DNA of 64,000 nt from Deltaproteobacteria bacterium (GTDB taxonomy: Bacteria > Desulfobacterota > Syntrophobacteria > Syntrophobacterales > Syntrophobacteraceae): NCBI GenBank assembly GCA_021780695.1, contig JAJXYD010000045.1, forward strand, positions 1 to 64,000. Reading direction: 5' to 3'. A model generated the notes under the pieces. It made no database searches. It had not been told where the DNA came from and saw only the letters and a program-made list of their open reading frames with translations. Both the position numbers and the translations under genes were made by a program. Positions 51,245-59,911 of the stretch are shown here, piece after piece; within the stretch, counting starts at the first letter, position 1; every line of letters begins with the position of its first letter.

Positions 51245-53170
51245 TCAATGCTCGGTAAATTCGGCATCGATAACATCTTCACCGCCGCCCGGACGCGGTC
51301 TGTACTCCTCCTGGCCAAAACCGGCGCTTTGTTGCCTCGGTCCCCGTCCGCTGCCCCCCTGCTGGGCCTGACCCAAGGCCGCCGAGGCGATCATTTCCAG
51401 GGCCTGCCGCAGATCGCTTGCAAGTTGCCGCAACCGTTCCAGGCTCGCAGTTTCATCGGCTACCGCCTTCCTGGTCTCTTCGATCAGGACCTCGCAGCGC
51501 GCCTTTTCATTTACAGGGACCTTTTCGCCAAGGTCTTTCAAACTGCGCTCGAGTTGGTAGGCCAGCGTGTCGGCGCTATTTCTTTCCTCAACGGTCTCGC
51601 GACGGCTCTTGTCTTCGGCGGCATGGGCCTCAGAGTCGCTTACCATTTTTTCAACCTCTTGCCTGGAAAGATTAGTAGACTCCGAAATCGTTACGCTCTG
51701 CTCTTTTCCCGTCTCCTCATCCCTGGCGGTAACGCTCAAGATGCCGTTGGCGTCGATATCGAAGCTTACCCTTATCCGGGGCGTTCCACGCTGCGCCTTG
51801 CGAATTCCTTCGAGCCGAAACCTGCCAAGAACACGGTTGTCGGCTGCCATCTGCCTTTCGCCCTGAAGCACAACGATATCGACCGCGTCCTGGTCATCTT
51901 CGGCGGTCGAAAAGCTCTCCTCACGCCGTGTGGGGATGGTCGTGTTTCTTTCGATCAGTTTGGTCATAACCCCACCCAGGGTTTCCACCCCAAGAGACAG
52001 GGGGGTAACGTCGAGCAGCACCACGTCTTCGACTTCACCTTTTAATACCGCAGCCTGAATCGATGCGCCCACGGCAACGACTTCATCGGGGTTTACGCTC
52101 ATATTGGGCTCTTTTTCGCCCGTCAGCTTCCTTACCAGTTCCTGGACGGCCGGGATACGGGTAGAACCGCCGACAAGGATCACTTCGTCAATGTCTTTTT
52201 CGCCCAGACGCGCATCCGATAAGGCCTGCCTTACGGGTCCCATGCAGCGTTGCACCAGATCGGCTGTCAATTCCTCAAATTTTTCCCGCGTAAGCTTCCT
52301 GACCAGGTGTTTGGGACCGGAGGCGTCGGCGGTTATAAAAGGCAAATTAACCTGTGCCTCCAAGGTGCTCGAAAGTTCGATCTTTGCCTTTTCGGCCGCT
52401 TCGTAGAGCCTTTGGAGAGCCTGGCGATCGTCTCGCAGTTCCACGCCGTTCTCTTTTTTAAACTCCTCGCAAATATAATCGACGATCCTTTTGTCGAAAT
52501 CATCGCCCCCAAGATGGGTATCCCCGGAGGTAGACCTTACTTCGGCAACCCCGTCGCCAATGTCGAGGATCGACACGTCGAAAGTCCCACCTCCAAGGTC
52601 GAAGACCATGACGGTCTGGTCTTTTTTCTTTTCCATCCCGTAGGCAAGCGCGGCCGCTGTCGGCTCGTTTATCACCCTCAGGACTTTAAGGCCCGCGATT
52701 TCCCCGGCGTTTTTGGTCGCCTGCCGCTGGGCATCGTCAAAATAGGCCGGGCAGGTTATGACGACCTCCGTAACCCTTTCCCCCAGATATTTTGAAGCGT
52801 CCTCGGCGAGTTTTCGCAGCACCAGGGCCGAGACTTCCTCGGGAGATACCTGCTTGCCGCCTATCTCGAACCGGACCGCGCCGTTTTGTCCCTTCACCAC
52901 CTCATAGGAAACCGTTTTGGACTCTTGGTCCACCTCACCCCACTTCCTGCCTATGAACCTTTTGGCCGAATAAATTGTGGCCCTGGGGTTCAGTATTGCC
53001 TGACGTCTTGCAACCTGGCCGACCAGCCGTTGGCCATCCTGCGTGTAAGCAACAACCGAGGGGGTCAGCCGGGCTCCTTCGGCGTTGGGTATTACAGTGG
53101 ATTTTCCTTCCTCCCAGATTGCCACAACCGAGTTGGTAGTACCCAGATCAATGCCCACTGTTTTAGCCAT
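51245..53170 (-). CDS. dnaK: Chaperone Hsp70
   Basis: A 641-aa Hsp70 of normal length. The ATPase domain has [16 protein letters not shown] (phosphate 1), [15 protein letters not shown] (phosphate 2) and [14 protein letters not shown]. The linker [13 protein letters not shown], the substrate domain and a lid ending in [12 protein letters not shown] follow. ATG 53168-53170 is the family start; an upstream in-frame extension of five residues is not needed. A CIRCE-like element and a sigma-70 promoter lie upstream. It leads a chaperone series with cbpA and clpB. Confidence 0.96.
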   Translation of the reverse strand: MAKTVGIDLGTTNSVVAIWEEGKSTVIPNAEGARLTPSVVAYTQDGQRLVGQVARRQAILNPRATIYSAKRFIGRKWGEVDQESKTVSYEVVKGQNGAVRFEIGGKQVSPEEVSALVLRKLAEDASKYLGERVTEVVITCPAYFDDAQRQATKNAGEIAGLKVLRVINEPTAAALAYGMEKKKDQTVMVFDLGGGTFDVSILDIGDGVAEVRSTSGDTHLGGDDFDKRIVDYICEEFKKENGVELRDDRQALQRLYEAAEKAKIELSSTLEAQVNLPFITADASGPKHLVRKLTREKFEELTADLVQRCMGPVRQALSDARLGEKDIDEVILVGGSTRIPAVQELVRKLTGEKEPNMSVNPDEVVAVGASIQAAVLKGEVEDVVLLDVTPLSLGVETLGGVMTKLIERNTTIPTRREESFSTAEDDQDAVDIVVLQGERQMAADNRVLGRFRLEGIRKAQRGTPRIRVSFDIDANGILSVTARDEETGKEQSVTISESTNLSRQEVEKMVSDSEAHAAEDKSRRETVEERNSADTLAYQLERSLKDLGEKVPVNEKARCEVLIEETRKAVADETASLERLRQLASDLRQALEMIASAALGQAQQGGSGRGPRQQSAGFGQEEYRPRPGGGEDVIDAEFTEH

Positions 53171-53264
53171 TTGAAGCCCTCCCAATATGGAAATTTCCGG
53201 TCTAAGAGGCCGAGGGCGCCCTTATATAGGCGGGACGCATGGACCCTTAACCGGAAGCAGGTTT

Positions 53265-53293
53265 AAGATAAGCATGTGTGAAGGGGGGAACAA
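53265..53293 (-). promoter_or_regulatory. Sigma-70 promoter of dnaK
   Basis: On the minus strand TTGTTC (complement of 53288-53293) and TATCTT (complement of 53265-53270) are 17 nt apart. Transcription would start about 90 bp before dnaK. No sigma-32-type CCCCAT-containing -10 is seen. Confidence 0.5.
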
Positions 53294-53301
53294 GGGATTT
53301 G

Positions 53302-53328
53302 TTAGCAATTAAATGAGGTGAGTGCTAA
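53302..53328. promoter_or_regulatory. CIRCE element (HrcA operator), one arm degenerate
   Basis: TTAGCAATT (53302-53310), a 9-bp spacer and GAGTGCTAA (53320-53328) match the CIRCE format TTAGCACTC-N9-GAGTGCTAA. The right arm is perfect; the left differs at two of nine positions. It lies just upstream of the dnaK -35 box. HrcA repression of dnaK is expected; hrcA is not in the window. Confidence 0.85.
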
Positions 53329-53407
53329 CTTTTATTTTCCTCTCTGACGCCCCGGTTCGGCCCCAAAGAAAAAGGAGGACACTAAGAGAAGCCAAAAGTC
53401 AGTAGAG

Positions 53408-53443
53408 GAAAAAGCGGCCGGTCTCGGTTTTACGCAGCCGGCC
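53408..53443 (-). terminator. Terminator of the cyclase operon
   Basis: GGCCGG (53416-53421) pairs with CCGGCC (53438-53443). On the minus strand the stem is followed by GC and five Ts (complement of 53409-53413). It lies 50 bp after the cyclase stop. Confidence 0.55.
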
Positions 53444-53492
53444 AGCACCTTTTGGGCTCGCAAGCAACGGCAGGGCTTTCCCGGCGGCCGCA

Positions 53493-55475
53493 TCATGATT
53501 GCTCCCCCTCAAGGAGTTTTTCGGGCAACTCCACGGTATAGGTCTTTACGGGGGTAGGAATCCCTTTAACCCTTATTTCCCCAAAAAACCGCGTGGGCAT
53601 AAGAGAAGCGATAAGGTCGCGGGTCTTTTCAGAGAGGAGGATTCCGTCAACGGGGGCGGCCGATTCCAATCTTTTGGCAAGGTTTACCGCCGAGCCCAGC
53701 ACGGTATAGGACAGTCTCCTGGAGGACCCCATATTGCCTACAACGACCTCGCCCGTATTGATTCCTATGCGCACTTGGACCGGGAAGCCTCCTTCACCTG
53801 CCCACTTCCGGGTAAGTTCACGCGCTTTTTTCTGCATCTCCACGGCCGCTTGCACGGCTCTTAAAGCATGGTCCTCGACAGGTTCGGGGTCTCCAAAAAA
53901 AACCATCAAACCGTCTCCGATGTATTTATCGACGGTACCGGTGTGGGCAAAGACGATTTCCACCATCTTTTCGAAATAATCATTTAAAAAACTGCGAATC
54001 CTGTCGGGCGATAAGGCGGAGGAATGGGCGGTAAAATCTTTTATATCGCTAAAAAGGATAGTCAGCTCTTTTCTCTGGCCGGTATTTATACGCGCCGGAT
54101 CGGCTAGGATTTTTTTTACGACCTGGGGAGCGAAGTAGGATTCGAAGGACCTCCGCATGGCCTCCTTCTCCTTGGCATCGCGCAAGTAGCGCAGGGTGCC
54201 CATTACCGCCGCGGCGCCGGCCGCGCAGCTAACGGGCCTGACGATATCGAGCATGAGGCCATTTAGGAGAAAGAAAGCAAATCCTGCCGCCGTGTAGACC
54301 GCGGCCAGCAAAATGGTCGAGCCGGCAAAGAAAATAGGAGAAAGGAAAAGTGAGAAAAGGAAAACGACGGCAACCATCGTTACCTCCGCGGCCAGGGTTT
54401 CGTAGGGGCCGACGGCGGACAGAAAGCGTGCGGAAATAATGGTCTGGATGACGTTGGCATGCAGACCGCTCAAGGGGAAATTAATGTCGACCGGAACGGC
54501 GCCCAGATCGGTTGCGCCTGTTGAGACATCGGAGACAACGGCAATTTTTCCCGAAAGTTCATTTTTCCACATGTCGAAGGTATAGGGGTCATCAGATGCG
54601 GTAAGGACTTGGGCAAAATTGTAGTGACGCATGGACCCCCAGGGGCCGATAAAATTAATTATCATCTGCCCTCGCCTGTCGATCGGGATGAGCAGGTTTC
54701 GGGGCGATCGTCCCGGGAGCCGGGCGTTTTTGAGGCAAATAAAGCTGCCCGGTTTTATCGTCATTTGCCCGGGTTTGACGCAGAGATAATTGCAAACGAG
54801 GCGAAACGGGAGGCTGGGATAGAATCCGCCTTGACACTTTACGAGCAGGGGCACACGGCGCAGAACCCCGTCGGGATCGGTTTTTAAGCTTATAAAACCC
54901 AACCCCTTGGAGGCATCGGCCAGGGCGGGAAAAGTAATAATAGGACGGGTTCCCGAGAAAAACTCATCGGTATTGCCAACGACCCTGGGAACCCACTTGG
55001 TGCGATCGATGTATTCGAGGACCTGAGGCGAGACGCGGCCGGGCGAAGCCGTCCCGCTGGTCCCCAGCCCAAAGGCCATGCCGAAATAGACGTTTGCCGC
55101 CCCTCGGGTCGCGGCAATCAGGGCCTGGTCATCGGCGCGGTCGGTTTCAGCGGCGAAAATGACGTCATAGGCCTGGGCGGCCACACCCATCCGGGCCAGA
55201 TTTTTTATGACTCCGGCATACTGCGCGCGGGTGGGGTAATAGGTTCCAAGCTGGCTAATGGCGGTATCGTTTAAATCTATATGAACAATGGTGCCGTCGT
55301 ATGCGGGCCTTAGGGCCGCATACGAGGCACGCAACCTGAAGAACCTGTCGAAAACCTGAGAATTCCAGGTTTCAAACAAGCTTCCGGAAAGCTGAAAAAC
55401 GAGTTGTATAACACAAAAAGAGGCGATTGCCGCAAACAGGTAGACTCGCCTTCGCTCCAAGCTAGTTGTGCTCAA
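53493..55475 (-). CDS. CHASE2-domain adenylate cyclase (class III)
   Basis: A roughly 660-aa membrane cyclase making cAMP. An N-terminal helix is followed by a periplasmic CHASE2 sensor (about 30-330), three transmembrane helices (about 340-420) and the catalytic domain (about 460-640). Metal Asp residues lie in LFSDIKDF and in KYIGDGLMVFFG. Lys of VDKYIGDG and Thr of SYTVLG fit adenine rather than guanine, and AVNLAKRLE holds the transition-state Asn and Arg. I place the start at TTG 55473-55475 (CAGGA upstream), inside the end of the DUF4384 gene; a TTG at 55523 is the alternative. It ends the caspase-like operon. Confidence 0.85.
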   Translation of the reverse strand: MSTTSLERRRVYLFAAIASFCVIQLVFQLSGSLFETWNSQVFDRFFRLRASYAALRPAYDGTIVHIDLNDTAISQLGTYYPTRAQYAGVIKNLARMGVAAQAYDVIFAAETDRADDQALIAATRGAANVYFGMAFGLGTSGTASPGRVSPQVLEYIDRTKWVPRVVGNTDEFFSGTRPIITFPALADASKGLGFISLKTDPDGVLRRVPLLVKCQGGFYPSLPFRLVCNYLCVKPGQMTIKPGSFICLKNARLPGRSPRNLLIPIDRRGQMIINFIGPWGSMRHYNFAQVLTASDDPYTFDMWKNELSGKIAVVSDVSTGATDLGAVPVDINFPLSGLHANVIQTIISARFLSAVGPYETLAAEVTMVAVVFLFSLFLSPIFFAGSTILLAAVYTAAGFAFFLLNGLMLDIVRPVSCAAGAAAVMGTLRYLRDAKEKEAMRRSFESYFAPQVVKKILADPARINTGQRKELTILFSDIKDFTAHSSALSPDRIRSFLNDYFEKMVEIVFAHTGTVDKYIGDGLMVFFGDPEPVEDHALRAVQAAVEMQKKARELTRKWAGEGGFPVQVRIGINTGEVVVGNMGSSRRLSYTVLGSAVNLAKRLESAAPVDGILLSEKTRDLIASLMPTRFFGEIRVKGIPTPVKTYTVELPEKLLEGEQS

Positions 55476-56187
55476 TCGTGTAAGTCCTGGCAGTAAAACC
55501 CTTTGAGACGATTTCGTCGGCAAAAGCGGAGATATCGGGCCGTTTGGAATCCCGCGTAGCTTTTACGCTTCTAAGGGCGCCTCCTATGGTGACCGGCCGT
55601 TCGGCGGGTGCGCACAAATCGGGGTGCTCCTTGCTAAGAACCTTTATACGCTCGAGCAACGCCTTTCCTTGCACGGCCTTGGCCTGTCCCGACGCAGAGC
55701 AATACTGCGAATAGGCTTGTTCCAACCCGTCGAGGCGACTAGCCGATGCTATCAGATAGAAAAATTCCTTGCCGGGGTTATTGTCGAGCCTAAACCAGCC
55801 GTCGGCGCGCGGAATGGAGTACCTGGTTCCGGTTTGGCAATGTTGGGTCAATTGCGCCAGAGTATAGGGGAAAAGAAGCTTGACGCCGCTGCGCTCATCA
55901 AAGTGGAACAAGTATACAAAGCACCTTTTTTGCAATTCCACCATCATCTTGAGCTTATCGCCCGACTTTAGCGCCATGTTCTGGGAAACAGGCCCGGTAA
56001 CACGCCTGCCGTCCTTCATGGAGTTGGCGACAAAGGCCCACCTGAAATCCACATCGGAAAAAAGCCTGGAGGGACAGGCCCCGCCGGGAGTGTCGGCAAG
56101 CGCTCCCTTCATGGTGCAAACCAGGGCGGGGCGCGAAAAAAACAGTGCAAAACAGGCAAGTGCGATCGTTTTTTTGGAAAATCTCAT
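55462..56187 (-). CDS. Secreted DUF4384 protein
   Basis: A 241-aa exported protein. A signal peptide (about 1-31) is followed by a DUF4384 domain: KSGDKLKMMVELQKRCFVYL, then LLFPY and IPRADGWFRLDNNPGKEFFYLIAS. DUF4384 often occurs fused to or beside caspase-like peptidases and protein kinases, and its role is unknown. Here it lies 26 bp downstream of a caspase-like gene and overlaps the cyclase gene, so the three are one operon. ATG 56185-56187 has GGGAGG upstream; a longer frame lacks a signal peptide. Confidence 0.8.
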   Translation of the reverse strand: MRFSKKTIALACFALFFSRPALVCTMKGALADTPGGACPSRLFSDVDFRWAFVANSMKDGRRVTGPVSQNMALKSGDKLKMMVELQKRCFVYLFHFDERSGVKLLFPYTLAQLTQHCQTGTRYSIPRADGWFRLDNNPGKEFFYLIASASRLDGLEQAYSQYCSASGQAKAVQGKALLERIKVLSKEHPDLCAPAERPVTIGGALRSVKATRDSKRPDISAFADEIVSKGFTARTYTIEHN

Positions 56188-56213
56188 TTTATCCTCCCAA
56201 TTGTTCTCCACAG

Positions 56214-57947
56214 CTAAGGGGAACGCACAATTCGAAAACCTAAATCGTCGCTTTTGGTGTCGGGAAGGCCGTTTCGGCGCTTGGCGCAACGGGCATCCCC
56301 CGGAGGGTCGTGCCAGCATGCGCCTCGAATTACCCGGCTTTGTCCCATGCTTTCGTCCACATTTTCCGGATTGTTTTTTTCAAGCTCTACATAGGCATCC
56401 ACGCTATAGACATCGCCGCACCACTCGAGCACGTTTCCAAGCATGTCGTCGAGGCCGAAAGGATTGGGGCGGAAAGAGCCCACCGGCGCGGTCGTGGCGT
56501 ATCCGTCATCGCACTGGTGGATCGTTTGGAGGCCCAGTTGCTTTTGAGCCGTATAGTCGGCCACGTTTTCATGCACGCAAGCCCTGGAGCTGTCGTCGCC
56601 CCAGTAGCGCGAGGTCTGGGTGCCTGCACGGCAGGCATATTCGTATTCAGCCTCGGTTGGCAACCGAAAATGATACTGTCCGCCGTTTTGTCCGGTAAGC
56701 CACTGGCAAAAATTATTGGCGTCGCGCCAACTGACCTCCACGACGGGCTGGTCGTCGCCATTTAGTGAATGGCCGTGGAATTGCCCGCTGTCATGGTTTT
56801 TTTGGAAGGCCCTGAACTGCTCGTTGGTGACCTCGGTTTTGCTCATCCAAAACCCATCGACGCACACCTGGTGAACCGGTCCTTCATCCTGAGAGCGGTC
56901 TTTTTCCTTCTGGGGGCTGCCCATGAGATAGCATCCGGGCTTGATCCAGACGAACTCAAGGCCCGTAACCGGCTCTTTCCAGGTCTTTAGGGTAGTCATG
57001 AGGTTTTCGCCGCGCGAGGCGGGCTGAGCGAGCGGCGCAGAAGCCTGAGCAACCTTGGGCTGGGGCTGGACGACCTGGGGCGCGGTAGCGGCTCTGTGAT
57101 CCTGTGCATGCAGGGGGGGTATGAAATAAAAGTCTCCTATAAGAGAGGAGGATTCCCACGGCACCTGCTTACCCTCCGTGGCTTGGCTAACCGCAAGGCG
57201 AACACGTTTAAAGACGTCTTCGAGCTGCAAACCCGGCTGAACCATCGCCTTTATGAGCGCTCCGGTATACAACCCGTTTTGTCCCGTACCGTCATTGGCC
57301 ACAGATCCGGGCGCGGTCGAATAGGCGATGAGGGTGCCCGTGGGTGCGAGCACCGAGGCAAGCCCAAGGGAGAGGGAACGAAAGCTTTGAGCAAAGGGGT
57401 TGTCGCGGCAGGCATCGATTATAACGATGTTCATACGGTTTTTGGCCCAATCCATCTGGTTCAGGACTTCCCCCATATCCACGGCTTCGTATTCAACCTG
57501 GCTTTGGTTTTGGATCGATGCATCCACGGGAATTAAGTAATTGTGCCCGTTTAACTGGACGCCGTGCCCGGCGAAATAGAAAAGCCCGACCCCGCCCCGA
57601 TTTTTTAGCTTTTCGCCAAAAGATTGAATTGCGGCCTTCATCTGCTTCTGGTCAAGGTTTTCGCGAAGCGTGACATCGAAGGAAAGAGAGCCAAGCGTTT
57701 TTGCCATGGCTTCGGCGTCGTTTACCGGATTGCGCAAAGCTCCCAAAGCATAGCTTGCATTGCCGATCACAAGGGCCGTTCGCCCGTCGGGCTGGATGGG
57801 CCGGGCCTTTTTGGGGCCTGCGGGCTGGATATCGCCGGCCCTGGCGATGCAGGTCAAATTTAGAACTATTCCTAGAAAAACAGCCAAAAAAGAAGACAAA
57901 AATATCTTTTTGCCGGCTGAGCAACTCATAGGCGCTACCATCCCCAT
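56214..57947 (-). CDS. Exported caspase-like (C14) protease fused to FGE-like domain
   Basis: A 577-aa protein. After a hydrophobic signal (about 12-37) comes a peptidase C14 domain (about 55-290) with the His of FYFAGHGVQ (H128) and the Cys of IIDACRDNP (C180), so the dyad is intact. A Pro/Ala/Gln linker leads to an FGE/sulfatase-modifying-like domain (about 335-577): VWIKPGCYLMGS, KTEVTNEQFRAF, RLPTEAEYEYACRAG, DMLGNVLEWCGD, RVIRGACWHDPP and GFRIVRSP. The copper-binding Cys pair of true formylglycine-generating enzymes is not at its usual place, so binding or signalling is likelier. The start is uncertain: ATGs occur at 57947, 57941 and 57929. Confidence 0.86.
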   Translation of the reverse strand: MGMVAPMSCSAGKKIFLSSFLAVFLGIVLNLTCIARAGDIQPAGPKKARPIQPDGRTALVIGNASYALGALRNPVNDAEAMAKTLGSLSFDVTLRENLDQKQMKAAIQSFGEKLKNRGGVGLFYFAGHGVQLNGHNYLIPVDASIQNQSQVEYEAVDMGEVLNQMDWAKNRMNIVIIDACRDNPFAQSFRSLSLGLASVLAPTGTLIAYSTAPGSVANDGTGQNGLYTGALIKAMVQPGLQLEDVFKRVRLAVSQATEGKQVPWESSSLIGDFYFIPPLHAQDHRAATAPQVVQPQPKVAQASAPLAQPASRGENLMTTLKTWKEPVTGLEFVWIKPGCYLMGSPQKEKDRSQDEGPVHQVCVDGFWMSKTEVTNEQFRAFQKNHDSGQFHGHSLNGDDQPVVEVSWRDANNFCQWLTGQNGGQYHFRLPTEAEYEYACRAGTQTSRYWGDDSSRACVHENVADYTAQKQLGLQTIHQCDDGYATTAPVGSFRPNPFGLDDMLGNVLEWCGDVYSVDAYVELEKNNPENVDESMGQSRVIRGACWHDPPGDARCAKRRNGLPDTKSDDLGFRIVRSP

Positions 57948-57955
57948 GTCCCAAG

Positions 57956-57974
57956 AAAAAAGGGAGCTTTCCCT
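57956..57974 (-). promoter_or_regulatory. Terminator-like hairpin in caspase-operon leader
   Basis: On the minus strand AGGGA-AAGC-TCCCT (complement of 57961-57974) is followed by a run of Ts. It ends about 10 nt before the preferred start codon and about 110 nt after the predicted transcription start. It could be an attenuator, or simply a structure over the ribosome-binding site. Confidence 0.4.
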
Positions 57975-58080
57975 GTAGGCAAAACTCCCCGAAGGATTAA
58001 CCGAAGCCGGATTACAAAAGAACCTCCCAAAGCGCGACACTTTTTAGGTTTAAAGACATCGCTCTTCGAAACCGATCGGC

Positions 58081-58109
58081 ATTATAAGTAAGATTATTCC
58101 GGTGTTCAA
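58081..58109 (-). promoter_or_regulatory. Strong sigma-70 promoter of the caspase-cyclase operon
   Basis: On the minus strand TTGAAC (complement of 58104-58109) and TATAAT (complement of 58081-58086) are 17 nt apart. The -10 is perfect and the -35 matches 4/6. Confidence 0.7.
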
Positions 58110-58297
58110 TAAAAACCTTCGGGCTAAACTTTTCAAAAAAGAACACCATCTTTTGACTCGCAATCCAAAAAGGGGTATTTTGCGCTGCGCTAAGCAGAGC
58201 CCCCTTCCGGATAAATGGCGGAAACGGGCAAGATGTCCGGAATACATTTTTTTATTTTTGGCTTTTTACGGATACAAACCTTATTGAAGGACGTTTG

Positions 58298-58969
58298 ATG
58301 AAAGTAGGCGGAAAATCCACCCGGATTGTGCTTATCTTCGCAATTTGCGGTTTTTTTATACTATCGGGCTATTTTTACCTCGACACCAGGCTGGCCGTTT
58401 TTATTACACAGATAGTGGGCAAACGCATTCTTTTCTCAAAGACCATATCCGATTTACCCGACTCTATGCTTTCACTTGTTTGCGCCACGACTTGTTTCAG
58501 CTGGGCCGGACGCTTGTACATCTCCCAAAAGCAGGACGCCCGGTTGGACTCGGAGTTTCTCGAGTACATGGGCACGGCGCTGCCCCTATCCTTTACCTTG
58601 AAAACAATTTTAAAGGACTTGTTTGGTAGAAAGAACACCCGCGTGTGGCTTGTACATCCCGGCTCAACCGGATTTCACTGGTTTCATGGCGGAGGAGATT
58701 TTTCAGGTTTTCCCTCGGGACACATGGCGATTTTTACAGTCCTCGGGATTGGAATCAGCCGCTATTTCCCACGGCTGCGTCTCCTATGCGCCGCATCGCT
58801 TCTGGCCCTTGCCCTAACCCTGATCGCAACCCAGTACCATTTTCTAAGCGATATCGCAGCTGGCGTTTTGACCGGAGTGCTCACCGACATGCTCGTGCAG
58901 GCAGGACTTTCTCTTTTGCACGGCCTCACCGGCAACAAGGCTTGCAACAGACGATCCAAGGCGCTCTAA
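58298..58969 (+). CDS. PAP2-family membrane phosphatase
   Basis: A 223-aa membrane protein of the PAP2/BacA-like lipid phosphatase superfamily with about five or six helices. The three active-site motifs are recognisable: KDLFGRKNTR (motif 1, atypical end), FPSGH (motif 2) and QYHFLSDIAAG (motif 3). It may dephosphorylate undecaprenyl pyrophosphate, lipid A or phosphatidate. ATG 58298 has AAGGA 7 nt upstream; a TTG one codon earlier is less likely. It converges on the MucR gene. Confidence 0.85.
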   Translation: MKVGGKSTRIVLIFAICGFFILSGYFYLDTRLAVFITQIVGKRILFSKTISDLPDSMLSLVCATTCFSWAGRLYISQKQDARLDSEFLEYMGTALPLSFTLKTILKDLFGRKNTRVWLVHPGSTGFHWFHGGGDFSGFPSGHMAIFTVLGIGISRYFPRLRLLCAASLLALALTLIATQYHFLSDIAAGVLTGVLTDMLVQAGLSLLHGLTGNKACNRRSKAL

Positions 58970-59049
58970 GTCCGGGAGTGTGGGTATTGGCTGAGCAAGG
59001 GGCCAAGCCCGACCCGAAGGTCTTCGAGCTTAGCCCCTTGATTGCGCCG

Positions 59050-59577
59050 TCATTGGCCGACCGGCCTGCGACGTTTTTTTATCCCGGAGGTTTTCCTTTC
59101 CTCCCCCAGTTCGGCGCTTGCCTCCTTGCTCTTTCGCCTGGCTTCTATGGCTTTCACAAGGTTTTCAGGCAACCCTCTTTTTTTGGCCGCCCTGCTGCGC
59201 GCCTTGGTTAAGGCTTTGGCGGCCAGGGGAGTTCTCATGGGAAATCCATATTTTTTCTTGTATTCTTTGGAAGTAATGCCGTGGGATACAAGATGTTTTT
59301 GGGTCAGTTGCTTCATTTCCGCCCCGCATTCGAGGCAGATTATCTTGTCGTTTTGAATGGAATTCTCCGCAGAGATCGGTTCGAAAGGTTTTCCCTGCTG
59401 TTGGGACGATTCCGAGGCTTGAAGCATGTCCATATCCCCGGATTCCGCTTTTTGCAGTTCCAACAAAGTCCCAAAAACCTGGCGCAACGATGAGGCGATT
59501 TCTCCAGACGACATAGGGGCTAAAGAAGCCTGCGTCTGTACTATCTCTGAAGCGATCTCGACAATTTTTCTGGTCAT
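59050..59577 (-). CDS. MucR/Ros-family zinc-finger transcription regulator
   Basis: A 175-aa regulator with the MucR zinc finger: CLECGAEMKQL then H in QKHLVSHGI, followed by TSKEYKKKYGFP, the family hallmark. The N-terminal half (IASEIVQTQASLAP) is the oligomerisation region of MucR proteins, and the C-terminus is a basic tail. MucR proteins bind AT-rich DNA loosely, act like H-NS and repress their own genes. The upstream gap is strikingly AT-rich, fitting autoregulation. Best known in alphaproteobacteria, MucR homologues also occur in deltaproteobacteria, often in several copies. Confidence 0.9.
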   Translation of the reverse strand: MTRKIVEIASEIVQTQASLAPMSSGEIASSLRQVFGTLLELQKAESGDMDMLQASESSQQQGKPFEPISAENSIQNDKIICLECGAEMKQLTQKHLVSHGITSKEYKKKYGFPMRTPLAAKALTKARSRAAKKRGLPENLVKAIEARRKSKEASAELGEERKTSGIKKRRRPVGQ

Positions 59578-59911
59578 TAAAAAAACCCTCCGTCTTGGAG
59601 TAAATTGATTTACATTTTGATACGATTTTATTTGATTGTTCGGCGTTCAGAAAACCAAACCTGCCCTTATTATAAATATTAAACAACGTTAATGCAACAG
59701 GGTGCGTCCATCTTGTATAACAATACCGCTGCTATTTAGTGTTAACCCCGTTGCTATTTCAATATTGTCCAGGCTGGCAAGGAATAGAACGATCAAGGTT
59801 TGCAATAGGACAGGCGAGGAAATTATTGTTTCTCCTTTTACCCTCGCCCTGATTCTGGGGGCAACAGCTCGCAGAATGTCGACAGAGACAAAAAATTTTA
59901 TTTGCCGCTTT
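59578..59911. other. AT-rich intergenic region upstream of mucR-like gene
   Basis: About 330 bp between mucR-like and tatD, both on the minus strand. The part at 59590-59700 is A+T-rich with several TTT/ATT tracts (for example TTATTATAAATATTAAAC), the type of DNA MucR binds. It must hold the mucR-like promoter. Nothing coding is seen. Confidence 0.45.

Larger units (their letters stand above)
57948..58297. other. Divergent promoter region of caspase operon and PAP2 gene
   Basis: A 350-bp gap. It holds the sigma-70 promoter at 58081-58109 for the caspase operon, giving a leader of about 125 nt that ends in a terminator-like hairpin (57956-57974). An AT-rich stretch at 58245-58290 probably contains the PAP2 promoter. 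I see no gene. Confidence 0.5.

Noticed and set aside
50948..52045. Plus-strand open frame of 365 codons across the cbpA-dnaK junction
   Set aside because: It is antisense to two certain chaperone genes, spans a dnaK terminator and shows no family resemblance.
55880..56698. Plus-strand open frame of 272 codons
   Set aside because: It is antisense to the DUF4384 and caspase-like genes; Arg/Cys/His-rich translation without homology.
59165..59686. Second minus-strand frame of 173 codons overlapping the mucR-like gene
   Set aside because: It is a frame-shifted reading of the mucR-like gene. Only the other frame has the zinc finger and a sensible start.
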